Shown here: in pieces, positions 52,096 through 61,873 of the stretch
Numbering within the stretch: the stretch's first letter is position 1
Layout: the number at the start of each line of letters is the position of its first letter
From: Theristus sp. LFF4_11
Lineage: Eukaryota; Nematoda; Chromadorea; Monhysterida; Xyalidae
NCBI GenBank assembly: GCA_030248135.1
Contig: JASANC010005261.1
Coordinates: forward strand, 56,113 to 120,112
DNA length: 64,000 nt
Reading direction: 5' to 3'
Translations under genes and position numbers: made by a program
Notes under the pieces: model-generated
Seen by the model: the letters and a program-made list of their open reading frames with translations, nothing else
What the model was told of the DNA's origin: nothing
The model's database searches: none

Positions 52096-52584
52096 ATCTG
52101 CGATGAAGTTTTTGAGCGTCCCAACCCATTTCCGATGCAGATAAGGTGACGATTCGCCTCGTAGAGCGTCCGATTGTGCTCGCTGCTCCGTTTGCAAGCG
52201 CTACGTTGTCTGGTTGCTGCTTCGTGTCGTGTCGTCGCGACACCATCAGAAGAATTGATCGAATTTCAAGGTGGTATATATGTTTGTCTTCACTTTAGCA
52301 TTAGCTTAGCTGAGGACAATTAGTGACGTTTTGGAGGTCAAAACACAAGAAGAGGCATGGTGACGGTTTGGAAAAGGGGTAATTGAGGTCACCAAAACAA
52401 AATCTGCAAAGTTCCGCCATACGGGAGTCATTCGGGAGGCGCTTGCATATCATATGTGGTTCTTCGGACTCCCTGATTGATTTAGCACAACTTTGATTTT
52501 TGAAATTTGAAAAAAAAATTTTCTATCTGTATCTATCTGCCCGTGGATTTGTATACATACTTAAAAGTGATTTTTTTGATTTCT

Positions 52585-52675
52585 GATCAGAAGTTGCTTG
52601 CAATGAGTCGTTGTAGGTTCCTAATCCTAAACCTAATCCTAATCCTAAGCCAAGCCTTTTTGATAAGGTGAAAAT
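52585..52675. repeat. TTAGGN tract repeat, copy in reverse orientation to 5683
   Basis: TGATCAGAAGTTGCTTGCAA, TGAGTCGTTGTAGGTTCC, then TAATCCTAAACCTAATCC and AAGCCAAGCCTTTTTGATAA. It matches the inverse of 5683-5755 including the flanking non-telomeric part. Confidence 0.65.
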
Positions 52676-53187
52676 GTTCAATTTAGTTTTTGCATTTTTT
52701 TCTTTCCTGTGTTAAAGGGCAGGGGCCACCGCCACTGCACATGCACCTGTTTTAATAATGATGCATTACGCTGCCGATGCACGGGCGGGCAGAATTTTCG
52801 GCTGAGGGGGGTGGAGGGTAGACCCCCCCCCCCCACCCCCCGCACTTTCGCTAGTGGCGTGGAGGGCATGTCACTTGGTCTTGAGGCCGGAACGGAATAG
52901 CTGAGCCGAAGAAATAACATCTGGCTTCCCCAGCCCCCCCCCAGAACAAAACAAACAACTGTGGCCCTTCCTACGATTTTGGGTCAACGACATCAACCTA
53001 CATCGGTGAACATAACAAAAAAATCCCCCAACGACATCCCCCAAAAATCGAGCTCGAACCCTGTCCTGTAAATGTATGATAACTTGACATTCATCATTGC
53101 AATTTCAAAGATTTTGATGCAAAATTAGCGTTTTTTTTCTTCAAAATTCAGGACAGACAGTCAGTGCAGTCGCAGTGAATAAGCAGA
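52676..53187. other. Upstream region of ARPC4
   Basis: Contains two C-rich runs (about 52825-52850 and 52935-52945) and a GC-rich stretch 52720-52900. The ARPC4 promoter and 5' UTR should lie near its right edge. No other gene. Confidence 0.4.
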
Positions 53188-55535
53188 ATGGTAAGTGTGG
53201 AGCTGTTCTGGATTGCTGTATTGAATCGAATCCATGAGTTTCAGTCAGGGTTTTTTTTTGACGCAAAATCGTGCGTCAATGACGAAGAATAATTTGGGCT
53301 GACGCAAAAAAATTCGGCCGTTTGCGTCAGCTGACGCAAACAATTTCGAGGACATCATAGGGCCATTTTTGGGTTATTTATGCACTGATTTGAAAATTTT
53401 CCGCGCCTTCGGCGCAAGCCACAGACTTCTCATAATTTTGTTTTACAATGCCAGTCATGCAAATGTGGATGGCGATGGCATGGTCAGCTGGTTCATCGTT
53501 CATTTTCAAGATTGTTGTTCAGTGTTATGTTGACGGTTCGATGTAACAACACCGTGGCGTATAATTGTTGTTTTGACCGTTTCTAGGTTCACCTAGCTCC
53601 TATCCTGTGCTAGCTTCCACCTAGCTGCACGTTTTGTTCGCTCCGTTCTGTTTCTAATCTGAACTGAACAAGTCTGAACAGTCGTCATAGAAGCTCTACA
53701 GATCTAAACATCAAGTTTAGAAATTGAAAAGCCATTACAAAAAGCCTAGGCCCCGTAAAGCTTTCTGCGCAGCAGGGATTGTCAAATGCCAAAATCGCCT
53801 TGTTGTTTGACTACAGGCGTCAAAAACGCTGACGCTGATGTGCTGACGCAAAATTTTTCAATCGTTTGCGTCAATTGACGCAAGAAAAATTTGACGAAAA
53901 AAAACCCTGGTTTCAGTGTCAGAGACTTTCCAAGACTGACACAAACACGAAACACCTGAACCAAAGGGTGATATCGGCCAACGCATGCACAGTGTCGGTT
54001 CTGCATTTGTTTTGCCGTGAATGACACGTGCATCATGGTTTGTTTGTTTCAGTCGGCCACATTGAAGCCATACCTCGAGTGCGTCCGTCGCACGCTGGAC
54101 GCCGCGCTCTGTGTGCAGAACTTCAGCAGTCAGGTTGTGGAGCGGCACAATAAGCCGGAGGTCGAAATCAGGTGAGTCTCCTTGCTTCCGAATTTCATTT
54201 CGTTGAAGATATTTGGGTTGAAGCAAAAAACGCATAATCGTTTCAACCAGTGCTCAGCACAGGCACCACAATGTGTGTGGCGTGGGTTATTTGTCAGATG
54301 GTTGCATGCATCCTGTGTGTCTCGCAGGATTCGTATCAATTTTTGTTTTAACAATTCGTTTGATGATTGCGGATGTGTCGTTCGTATGATATTTGTTCAA
54401 GTGTCAACGTTTCTGTGCCGTTTGTTCAGTTCAAGCAAAGAGCTGCTGTTGACGCCGTTGAGTGTCGCACGCAACGAGCGCGAACGAGTCCTCATCGAAC
54501 CGTCCATTAATTCAGTGCGCGTCAGTATCGCCGTCAAACAGGTTCAGTTCAGTTTTTTAGATAACTGACGCCCCAATAAATTGACTGTCACTGTTTCGTG
54601 CTAGAATTGACGTGTTTGGTTTGTGTTTTTTTCTGGGAGTGATCTCTTGTTTAAATTGTTGTGTTCCGCGTTTAAATCTACAACAACACCAAATTGGGGT
54701 TCACCTCAGCAGCGAATATTTTGATTCATTCGCCAGTCGCAAATCGACAACAGCAACACTTTGATTGATCAAAGACTTTTCAGTGATCCTCGGTGATCAA
54801 TCACTCGGGAAATCAAAAGTGATCCGAGTCCCCTAAATAGGGCCCGGGTCGCTTAGGCCATTTTGAATGAACGCATAAAGATTGAAACCAGTTTCCTTTC
54901 GATGTCTGCAACCGCATTGAGTCGCTGAACCCCGAAAAATTGATAATACCTTGTTTTTTTCAGGCTGACGACATTGAAAAAATTTTGTGTCACAAATTCA
55001 CCCGGTTTATGTGCCAGCGTGCCGAGAATTTTTTTGTTCTCCGTCGCAAACCAGTTCTGGTTCGTTGCGGCTTTTATTTAATTGCCTCTCGAATAATGAT
55101 TATCAGTGTAAAACGTTTTTTTCAGGGCTATGACATCAGTTTTTTGATCACGAACACACATACTGAGTCGATGTACAAGCACAAACTGTTGGACTTCATC
55201 ATTCATTTTATGGAGGAAATTGACAAGGTTTGTCGTGTCGTTGTTCACCGTTGTTTGCTTTCTTGTTGTGGTTTCTCACAAGCGAAAGTCGGTTGGTGCT
55301 GGCCGCTTTGGGCGCGTTGTGATTGAAATCAAGTTTGAAAATTTGGAACGGTGCTTTGCAGGAAATCTCTGACATGAAGCTGGCTTTGAACGCGCGCGCT
55401 CGCATCTCAGCCGAAGAGTTCTTGAAACACGTTCGTTTTTCTGTGGCTTTTCGTTTGTTTTAAAACGTTTGTTTGTGTGTTATAAACACAAAACAGGTTT
55501 GCTGATTTTGTTGCTGGATTTTTCAGTTCGCGTGA
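53188..55535 (+). CDS. ARPC4: ARPC4, Arp2/3 complex subunit 4
   Basis: Seven coding exons: 53188-53190 (ATG alone), 54053-54171, 54430-54541, 54964-55059, 55126-55227, 55362-55430 and 55527-55535, giving 170 codons with stop (human 168 aa). The protein is near-identical to ARPC4 of other animals: [82 protein letters not shown], and [23 protein letters not shown]4 forms the structural core of the actin-nucleating Arp2/3 complex with ARPC2. Exon 1 holds only the start codon, and the last exon only Phe-Ala-stop; without the last splice the protein would end with 14 unrelated residues. Intron 1 carries a hAT-type MITE. Confidence 0.96.
53246..53909. mobile_element. hAT-type MITE in ARPC4 intron 1
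   Basis: Ends CAGGGTTTTTTTTTGACGCA and TTTGACGAAAAAAAACCCTG are inverted, and an exact 8-bp duplication GTTTCAGT flanks both sides (53238-53245 and 53910-53917). Eight-bp TSDs with CAGGG-type ends are typical of hAT elements. Subterminal TGACGCAAA/TTTGCGTCA repeats cluster at both ends. No transposase ORF. Confidence 0.85.
54815..54945. repeat. Dispersed repeat copy in ARPC4 intron 3
   Basis: AGTGATCCGAGTCCCCTAAA, TAGGGCC, then AAGATTGAAACCAGTTTCCT, as at 24270-24400. Confidence 0.55.
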
Positions 55536-55707
55536 TGCCACGGGAATATCTGGTTACCGGTGCCGAAACGTTCAATCGTGATTCGTCTACTTTTTCCCTT
55601 TTCCTTAATAATTGTTTTAATATTGGTTTTATGTTGTTTCATTGTATGCTGAACATTTAGGTTTGTTATTTTATTCCACATTTCTTGTTTACGTTGTTAT
55701 TACAATA

Positions 55708-56851
55708 CAGGGTGTCCCAAAAAAAACATAACAAAAGTAAATGGCTCGTGCGGCCGACTGGTTGCACGTGAAGCCGTGAAATTTGAAACACTTTTAGAAC
55801 TAAGGAACACATTTTGTGTGTTTAAATTTTATCTTTAAATTCCATTTTTTCAATAATATTTCAGCAGAAATACGTAAAAACTCAAAAATCACCTAACTTC
55901 AGCATTTTGACTCAGGATAATCATCGTTGTCGTCATCGAGATTCACATATGACAGTGGCGTAAGTTCATCTTCAGCTTCATCTTCATTGATCTCATCAGA
56001 TTTATCCTCTCGACCCCTTAGTTTCACTTTTTTCAGCTGCTCAATGTTTTTTCATTGTTCTCAATGATTACCGACATTCGATGTTTGAAACTGATGATCA
56101 CTTTCTGGTGCAGCGCCCGATCATCGATGATTTTTTTCTCACACCGCTGCAGTGGTGGGCGCCGAAAATGTCCCGCCTTATCCGTCAGATGCCCCCAAAC
56201 GCAGAAGTCAAAGGCTTCATGTCCGGACTCCTCTCGGGCCATTAAATTCTGCCCATGCGGCCGATCCAGCGGTCACCGAACGACGCCGACGGCCACTCGC
56301 GCACTTGTTTCAATTTTCCTCTTGGCTTATGGGTTTGGGGCACCTGAAGGAAATTGTGTACCGTTCGGCGCCCAACATTTTCGACAATTTGAAAACCAAA
56401 AATCGCAGTGGTGTGCAAAAAATCAACGATGATCGGGCGCTGCACCAGAATTGCTCATCAATTTCAAACACCGAATGTCGGCAATCATTGAGAACAATGA
56501 AAATGACATTGAGCAGCTGAAAAAAATGAAACTAAAGGGTCGAGAGGATAAATCTGATGAGATCAGTGAAGACGAAGCTGAAGATGAACTTGTGCTACTG
56601 TCAGTGTCATATGTGAATCTCGATGACGACAACGATGATTATCCTGAGTCAAAATGCTGAAGTTAGGTGATTTTTGAGTTTTTACGCATTTCTGCTAAAA
56701 TATTATTTAAAAAGTAGAATTTCGGAATAAAATTTTGACACACAAAATGTGTTCCTTTTTTCTAAAAGTGTTTCAAATTTCACGGCTTCACGTGCAACCA
56801 GTCGGCCGCACGGGCCATTTACTTTTGTTATGTTTTTTTTGGGACACCCTG
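55708..56851. mobile_element. Palindromic mariner-like element with two transposase C-terminal relics
   Basis: Ends CAGGGTGTCCCAAAAAAAAC and its inverse, flanked by TA on both sides (55706-55707 and 56852-56853), a classic mariner pattern. The two halves are inverse copies meeting near 56270. Each carries a degenerate frame with the end of a mariner DDE transposase: DFCVWGHLTDKAGHF on the minus strand (left half, about 56150-56215) and MGLGHLKEIVYRSAPNIFDN on the plus strand (right half, about 56328-56390), followed by an acidic tail. No catalytic DD(D/E) segment remains. Confidence 0.85.
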
Positions 56852-56984
56852 TATTTATTGAACACATATTTCATCATCCAAAATCGCTCGTTCAGTGCTT
56901 TATTCGACTCACTTTGTAACCCAACGGTTTTGATATTTCACCACAACGAGTGTGGTTGAAATCATGTAAAGTCGGACTGGAAAA

Positions 56985-57700
56985 TTTTGGGCATCAGCTG
57001 ATTGGTGGGTGGGTGCGTGATCCTGATCAGGTTCAAACGCAGGTCGTTCAAATTGCATTTTCCTTATTCGAAATTTTCAATTTTTGAGTGTTGTGTGGAT
57101 GACTGTTTGGATTTTTAATGGGCAAAACTTGTTTGTGATTTTGATTTATAACATGCAGAAAAGTCAAACAAAACTCATTTTAAGGTGATGGCTAAGTTTT
57201 TAGAAAAAAGAACGACGACGACGGTAATGCGCTCTCGATGCAACCAAAAAATGAATATTCGTTTGAAAATCAACTGCTTTTCAATTTTTCTCCATCAAAT
57301 AATTCATCATAAACAAATTTTTCAATCAAAAATCAGACACATCACTATTTTTAATACTTATCGCCTAATGAATTTGTGTTTTTTAACCGCTGCTTTTAGT
57401 TTTTCTGCATCTTTGAATTGTTTACAGACAATTTTGTTTAATTATTAAAAGGGGAAAAGCATTTTTCATTGCGAACTTTTAATTTACATTCGTCGCCGTC
57501 ATCGTCGGTCTTTTTGTGGCAAAAAATGTCAAATTTTGCTTTTTATGTTTTTGGCATTTTGTAAATCACAAACAAGTTTTTTCCATTAAAAATCCAAACG
57601 TTCACCCACACAAACACTCAAAATTCGAAAAAGAAAAATGCAAAAATGCCCGTGCTTGAACCTCATCAGGGTTACGCGTTACGCATCAACCATTCATTTT
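56985..57700. repeat. Fold-back repeat related to a GMC intron segment
   Basis: The left part (GCGTGATCCTGATCAGG, then TCAAATTGCATTTTCCTTAT, GTGTTGTGTGGATGACTGTT, and TGGATTTTTAATGGGCAAAA) is inverted at 57545-57670. The left half also resembles 37455-37555 in the GMC gene. Otherwise the interval 56854-58030 shows no gene. Confidence 0.5.
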
Positions 57701-58034
57701 TTGCCCTAAAATTTCAGTCTGGCTATAGTTATTGTGCGTGTTGTTAGACCATTTTGAATTGGTCTGACACATTTGTGAAAATTAGCAAACTCTATCTGCA
57801 TTCCGCGGTGCTTCTGCTTGTTTCTTGTTCAGTTATATGCGTTTCGTCAACAATAAATTTGCAAATCCTTGAATCTTTGGAGGTTTTATGATGATTGGTT
57901 TTCCAGCTCCGTGGTCAGGGTGAATGCTCGCTAACTTTGACTGCTGGCAAATAAAACATTTTTGTCGAGCTTACTGACGGGTGTATTGAATTACGCTATT
58001 GGCAGGTGTGTGTGTGTGTGTGTTTTTTTAGTGT

Positions 58035-60364
58035 TTGTTTACTGATGTAGTTTTCATGCTCAGGTTTATGATGCCTGGTTTCATGTTTACTTATAAAACT
58101 GAAAAAGTTGGAAACCTGGTGCCAAACGGTTTTAGGTCCAATGATTCGCTTGGGCACGCTCATCTGGCCGCCCAACATTTACCCGTGCGTACAATGATTC
58201 GCTTGGGCACGCTCATCTGGCCGCCCAACATTTACCCGTGCGTACAATGATTCGCTTGGGCACGCTCATCTGGCCGCCCAACATTTACCCGTGCGTACAA
58301 TGATTCGCTTGGGCACGCTCATCTGGCCGCCCAACATTTACCCGTGCGTACAATGATTCGCTTGGGCACGCTCATCTGGCCGCCCAACATTTACCCGTGC
58401 GTACAATGATTCGCTTGGGCACGCTCATCTGGCCGCCCAACATTTACCCGTGCATACAATGATTCGCTTGGGCACGCTCATCTGGCCGCCCAACATTTAC
58501 CCGTGCGTACAATGATTCGCTTGGGACGCTCATCTGGCCGCCCAACACTTACCCGTGCGTGCAGCGCACTCTTAATCCAACGTCGTACTGTTTGAAACCG
58601 GGTGCCACTGCAGAGGCCGTTGGTACTGTGCTCGAACAATTGAATCTCAACTACAACATCACTATGTTAGATTTATTTCTCACTTTTTTGTGTCTAACTG
58701 AAGTGATTGTGGGCAGTTGATTAACAGCGGTTGCACCTTAAGCGGCATTCGTAAAGCAGTATTTAGTGACTGCGTAGCTATGTTTTATCACAACTACGCG
58801 TCACTAAATATTGCTTCATGAATGCCCCTTAAGAATTTGTTGGGGGAGGGCGCGTTGCGCTACACGGAAAATTTTGAAACCAATGATGCAGGGACATTCT
58901 ACTAATCCAGGCGCTTCACGTGTTCGCTCTGAGTGAGTACCCTCTGATTATGTCTATTTTATGGTGCGGAAGTTAAAAACCTGGTGTTTTTGCGATTTTT
59001 CTCGTGCAATTTCAAAGATCTTGCTGAGTTAGGGCTTTGTGTTTTAATGTGCCCTTGCAAGGGGGTCCCTGAGTCACTATGGCGCTAGTGATTACTTTGT
59101 GCAAAATTACTGTTTTTTAAATCAATTTTTTGAGCTAATTAATAAACACAGCTTTATTAGCTAATCTTAGCTAATCTAACCTTAGATTTTAGCCTCGCGT
59201 GAGGTTCCAAAAACTGTACAACAATGAGATGCGGTATGGCTAAAAAGGTACACTGCGAAAATAGCAAAAAATCGATCTTTAGCCTTCGCACGCTAAGAAT
59301 GATCTCTATTGGCATGATCAGAAGGGTACTGAGAGGGTAAACCTGAAGCGTCTTGATAAGTTAAATGTTCCTGCACCATTGGTTTAAAAAAATTTCCACG
59401 TATCACAGAATGTTCGTAGCCCCCCCCCCCCCACTCGTAGGTGCAAGCGGTGTTTTTGATTCCCATCTTGTTTGGCGGTGTCAGAAGGCGCAAGAAACGA
59501 AACTTGCCTTCCGCACATAAACTTGCGTGGTGGTTGTTCGCTGTACCATGGGCTGAATCACAAAGCAGTGTTGCAGCCTGTGCGCAACGCTCAGCAGTAG
59601 CAGATCGCAATTGACTGTTGCGTGAATTAGCGTGTTCCGTGAAAACGTTAGATAATGCTCGGTAGCAAACATATGATTTTCACATTTGATTGGGCGTTTA
59701 CTTTTATTGCAGCTACCCGAGCAGCGAGGGTTTCGGTCGTTTAGACCACGAAACACAGGAGTGGCACGGTCTGCTGAGGCACGTGCACGACGACGAGATC
59801 GACCTGACCACGGTCGGATTCTATCCGAACGAGGATCGAAACGAACAGTTTTACGCAACGTTTCCCGTGCATTACGATGATGACCCCACACTGCTGCTGG
59901 CGAGGCAGCAGCCAACGGTCGCAAACTCGGCAATGCTCGTCTTCTCAATGTTTCAGGTTCACTCTTTCAATTTTTCATTCTTCAAAAAACGAACTTTTGT
60001 ACAAAGTTGAAACGTAAAAGATTGTAAAAGGCGTTTTTTTTCTCGGCAGCTTTGCGTATGGCTGGTGTTGTTTGCTTTGATGGGTGTACTTGCGACCGTG
60101 ATCGTGCTCTCTGACGGGTGGCTCCGAGTGACTGCGCCATCTGACCACGGAAGCATGCCAACGGCAACAAGGCACGTTTGGCCGCTGACGCGTCTTGTTC
60201 TGCCGCGAGCACAGTTCGAGCACTCTGCCCGATTCCACAGCATTGCTGCGACGCTCTGTTTCACACAGCTCGCTCTGATGGCTCAATTGTTCCATCAGTT
60301 GTATCAGGTGCGAACGCACATGAACACCTTTTTCGATGACTTGAATTTTTTCGATCTCATTTGA
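58035..60364 (+). CDS. Putative tipE/KCNMB-like channel auxiliary subunit, 3' exons only
   Basis: Three linked pieces. (1) About 58035-58160 plus 58511-58666 reads VGNLVPNGFRSNDSLG, then GTLIWPPNTYPCVQRTLNPT and SYCLKPGATAEAVG. (2) 59713-59956 reads YPSSEGFGRLDHETQEWHG, then TTVGFYPNEDRNEQFYATFP. (3) 60050-60364 starts with a membrane helix (VWLVLFALMGVLATVIVL). Splice phases agree for pieces 1-2-3. The layout (Cys-rich extracellular loop with YPC and YC, then a late membrane helix) recalls tipE/KCNMB-type subunits, but the match is weak, the first membrane helix was not found, and the C-terminal region is longer than usual. Piece 1 is split by the 53-bp array, which breaks the frame. Confidence 0.35.
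58140..58562. repeat. 53-bp tandem array, eight units
   Basis: Units start AATGATTCGCTTGGGCACGC at 58140, 58193, 58246, 58299, 58352, 58405, 58458 and 58511. They are almost identical (one CATACA variant; the last unit lacks one C and is 52 bp). Because 53 is not a multiple of 3, the array shifts frame each unit and places a TGA in the coding frame. Confidence 0.95.
58738..58832. mobile_element. 95-bp palindromic MITE, copy 1
   Basis: TTAAGCGGCATTCGTAAAGC, then ACTGCGTAGCTATG, pairs with its inverse ending TCATGAATGCCCCTTAA. It is nearly all stem, sits in an intron of the putative tipE-like gene, and is bounded by TTAA. Confidence 0.8.
58833..59712. other. Intron sequence of the putative tipE-like gene
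   Basis: No exon seen. Contains a phrase (AATTTGTTGGGGGAGGGCGCGTTGCGC) that recurs inverted beside the MITE at 62320-62350, and a C-run near 59420-59432. Confidence 0.4.
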
Positions 60365-60534
60365 GTGTGAGAAACTACCCAAAACTTTTCACAGACACTT
60401 GATTTTGAAACTATTTCAGAAATTTTCCAAGCAACACACACAATGCACTTCTACTAACAAACGGCGTCATGCGTTTTATTGAAAAGAAAGCGTGTAAGGG
60501 AATTGTGTCTTCGAACTAACAACAATGTGCACAG

Positions 60535-60870
60535 CCAATCAGCATGTTGCATAGCAAATCTCTGCTCGATGCATTCAGATACTTTGCCAGCACCAGCAGT
60601 TCCTCTGTTTGCACGGAGCAGCGACGTCGCCAACGACGCACACCACACGCGCATCGCCTGAACGTCACACAAATGTCGGGAGCATTCTGCATCATTGGCC
60701 TCGGTTTCATTCTGGGACTAGTCATTTTCGCCCTGGAAGTCATTCACAGAATTCGCAAATGCGCACCAAACAGCCAAACTCTGGCGAGCAAAACAATCGA
60801 AACTGCCATGGCCGGTTTCTTGAACGGTCCCAGAGAATCATTGCAAAGCGAATCTGAAACAATTCTGTGA
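60535..60870 (+). CDS. Putative last exon of an ionotropic glutamate receptor-like gene
   Basis: After an acceptor (TGCACAG, ending 60534) a 111-codon frame runs to TGA 60868-60870. It reads SLLDAFRYFASTSSSSVCTE, a basic stretch, then LNVTQMSGAFCIIGLGFILG and LVIFALEVIHRIRK. This has the layout of the end of the iGluR ligand-binding domain (Leu, conserved Cys) followed by M4, with the typical L-x-x-x-x-M-x-G-x-F entry. No ligand-binding or pore exons were found upstream within the window, so the gene may have a long intron spanning its neighbour, be a fragment, or be misassigned. Confidence 0.4.
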   Translation, partial: PISMLHSKSLLDAFRYFASTSSSSVCTEQRRRQRRTPHAHRLNVTQMSGAFCIIGLGFILGLVIFALEVIHRIRKCAPNSQTLASKTIETAMAGFLNGPRESLQSESETIL

Positions 60871-61873
60871 TATTGGAGGAACAGCAAATTGGCGACATGC
60901 GGGCAACATGTGCAAGTGCCAATGACGCCCTTACTGTCAAACAAGTTCACGTGTCACCAGTTGGGCAATCGCTGTAAACGCTGCTTGTCATTGCTGTCAA
61001 GTTTTTCGTAAATGTTTGTTTACAATCCATTTTGTGGAGTCGCTTTTGAGGCAGGATTTGTATGTTTTCTATTTTTGGAAAAATAAGAGAGGACAGTTGA
61101 GCAAAAATGGGCCTCGGTGGTCAAGTGGTTAAGGCACTAGTCCGGTTAACCTGGGCAGTGAATTCGAATCCCACAAAGGTTCAAAACTTTTCAGATGATG
61201 CCTGCATCTTTTTTAAAAACACATGAGGAACATTATTTTATGTGCGGGAAGAACTCAATCACAGCACTGAATTTAGTGAGAAAATGCATTCTTAAAACAG
61301 GAACTGCAAAATTTACAGCTTTGACAAACTGAAGTGTTGCAAACGCAATACATACAAATTATTGGAATTATTTGAACATGTGTAAAGAACCGACAACAGA
61401 ACCAACCAAACCAAACACGGTTACAATTCACTTCACAATTCATTTCATTCAACTCTCTTCTTTGTTGAACCATCTGTACCACAGCTAAAAATGATACCAC
61501 ACGTAAATAAAAAAGTGAGCGATATTGAGTGCATGCGTGAAGCAATTAGTTTCATAATTGCAGTGGTGGAGCTGTTCTCGTTGTGTGCACGGAGACAACG
61601 TTCGACTCCGTGGTTCGCCACAAAGGAATCCTTTCTTTTCATCACGAAATAAGTGAAGTGAATTGCAAGCTTTTTTTGAGTAATGTTACAGAATTTGAAG
61701 TCCATTTAACAATACGATACATAACACCTGAATTACCCTGTTTGTTAAAAAAGAGGTTGCACAAATGTTGCTAGGAAGCGAACAAACGCCATCATTTTTA
61801 CGAGTTATTGAGCCTTTGCATCGAGTTTTCCATGTCAAATTGTGTTTACAAGAATCAGAATTTTCGAGTGACG
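60871..61873. other. Convergent intergenic region
   Basis: Between the 3' end at 60870 (plus) and the Cys-loop receptor stop at 61874 (minus). Contains only the tRNA-like segment at 61108-61182. Confidence 0.4.
61108..61182 (+). repeat. tRNA-like sequence (pseudo-tRNA or SINE head)
   Basis: GGCCTCGGTGGTCAAGTGGT contains a good box A (TGGTCAAGTGG), and GAATTCGAATCCCAC contains a box B. The two are spaced as in a tRNA, but the 3' acceptor strand does not pair with the 5' end (GCCTCGG against ACAAAGG). It is therefore unlikely to be a working tRNA gene. Confidence 0.5.

Noticed and set aside
58140..58562. Possible CRISPR array (regular direct repeats)
   Set aside because: The units are contiguous 53-bp tandem copies with no unique spacers, inside an animal gene region.
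61108..61182. Functional tRNA gene
   Set aside because: Box A and box B are present but the acceptor stem does not pair and the anticodon arm is poor; a pseudo-tRNA or SINE head fits better.
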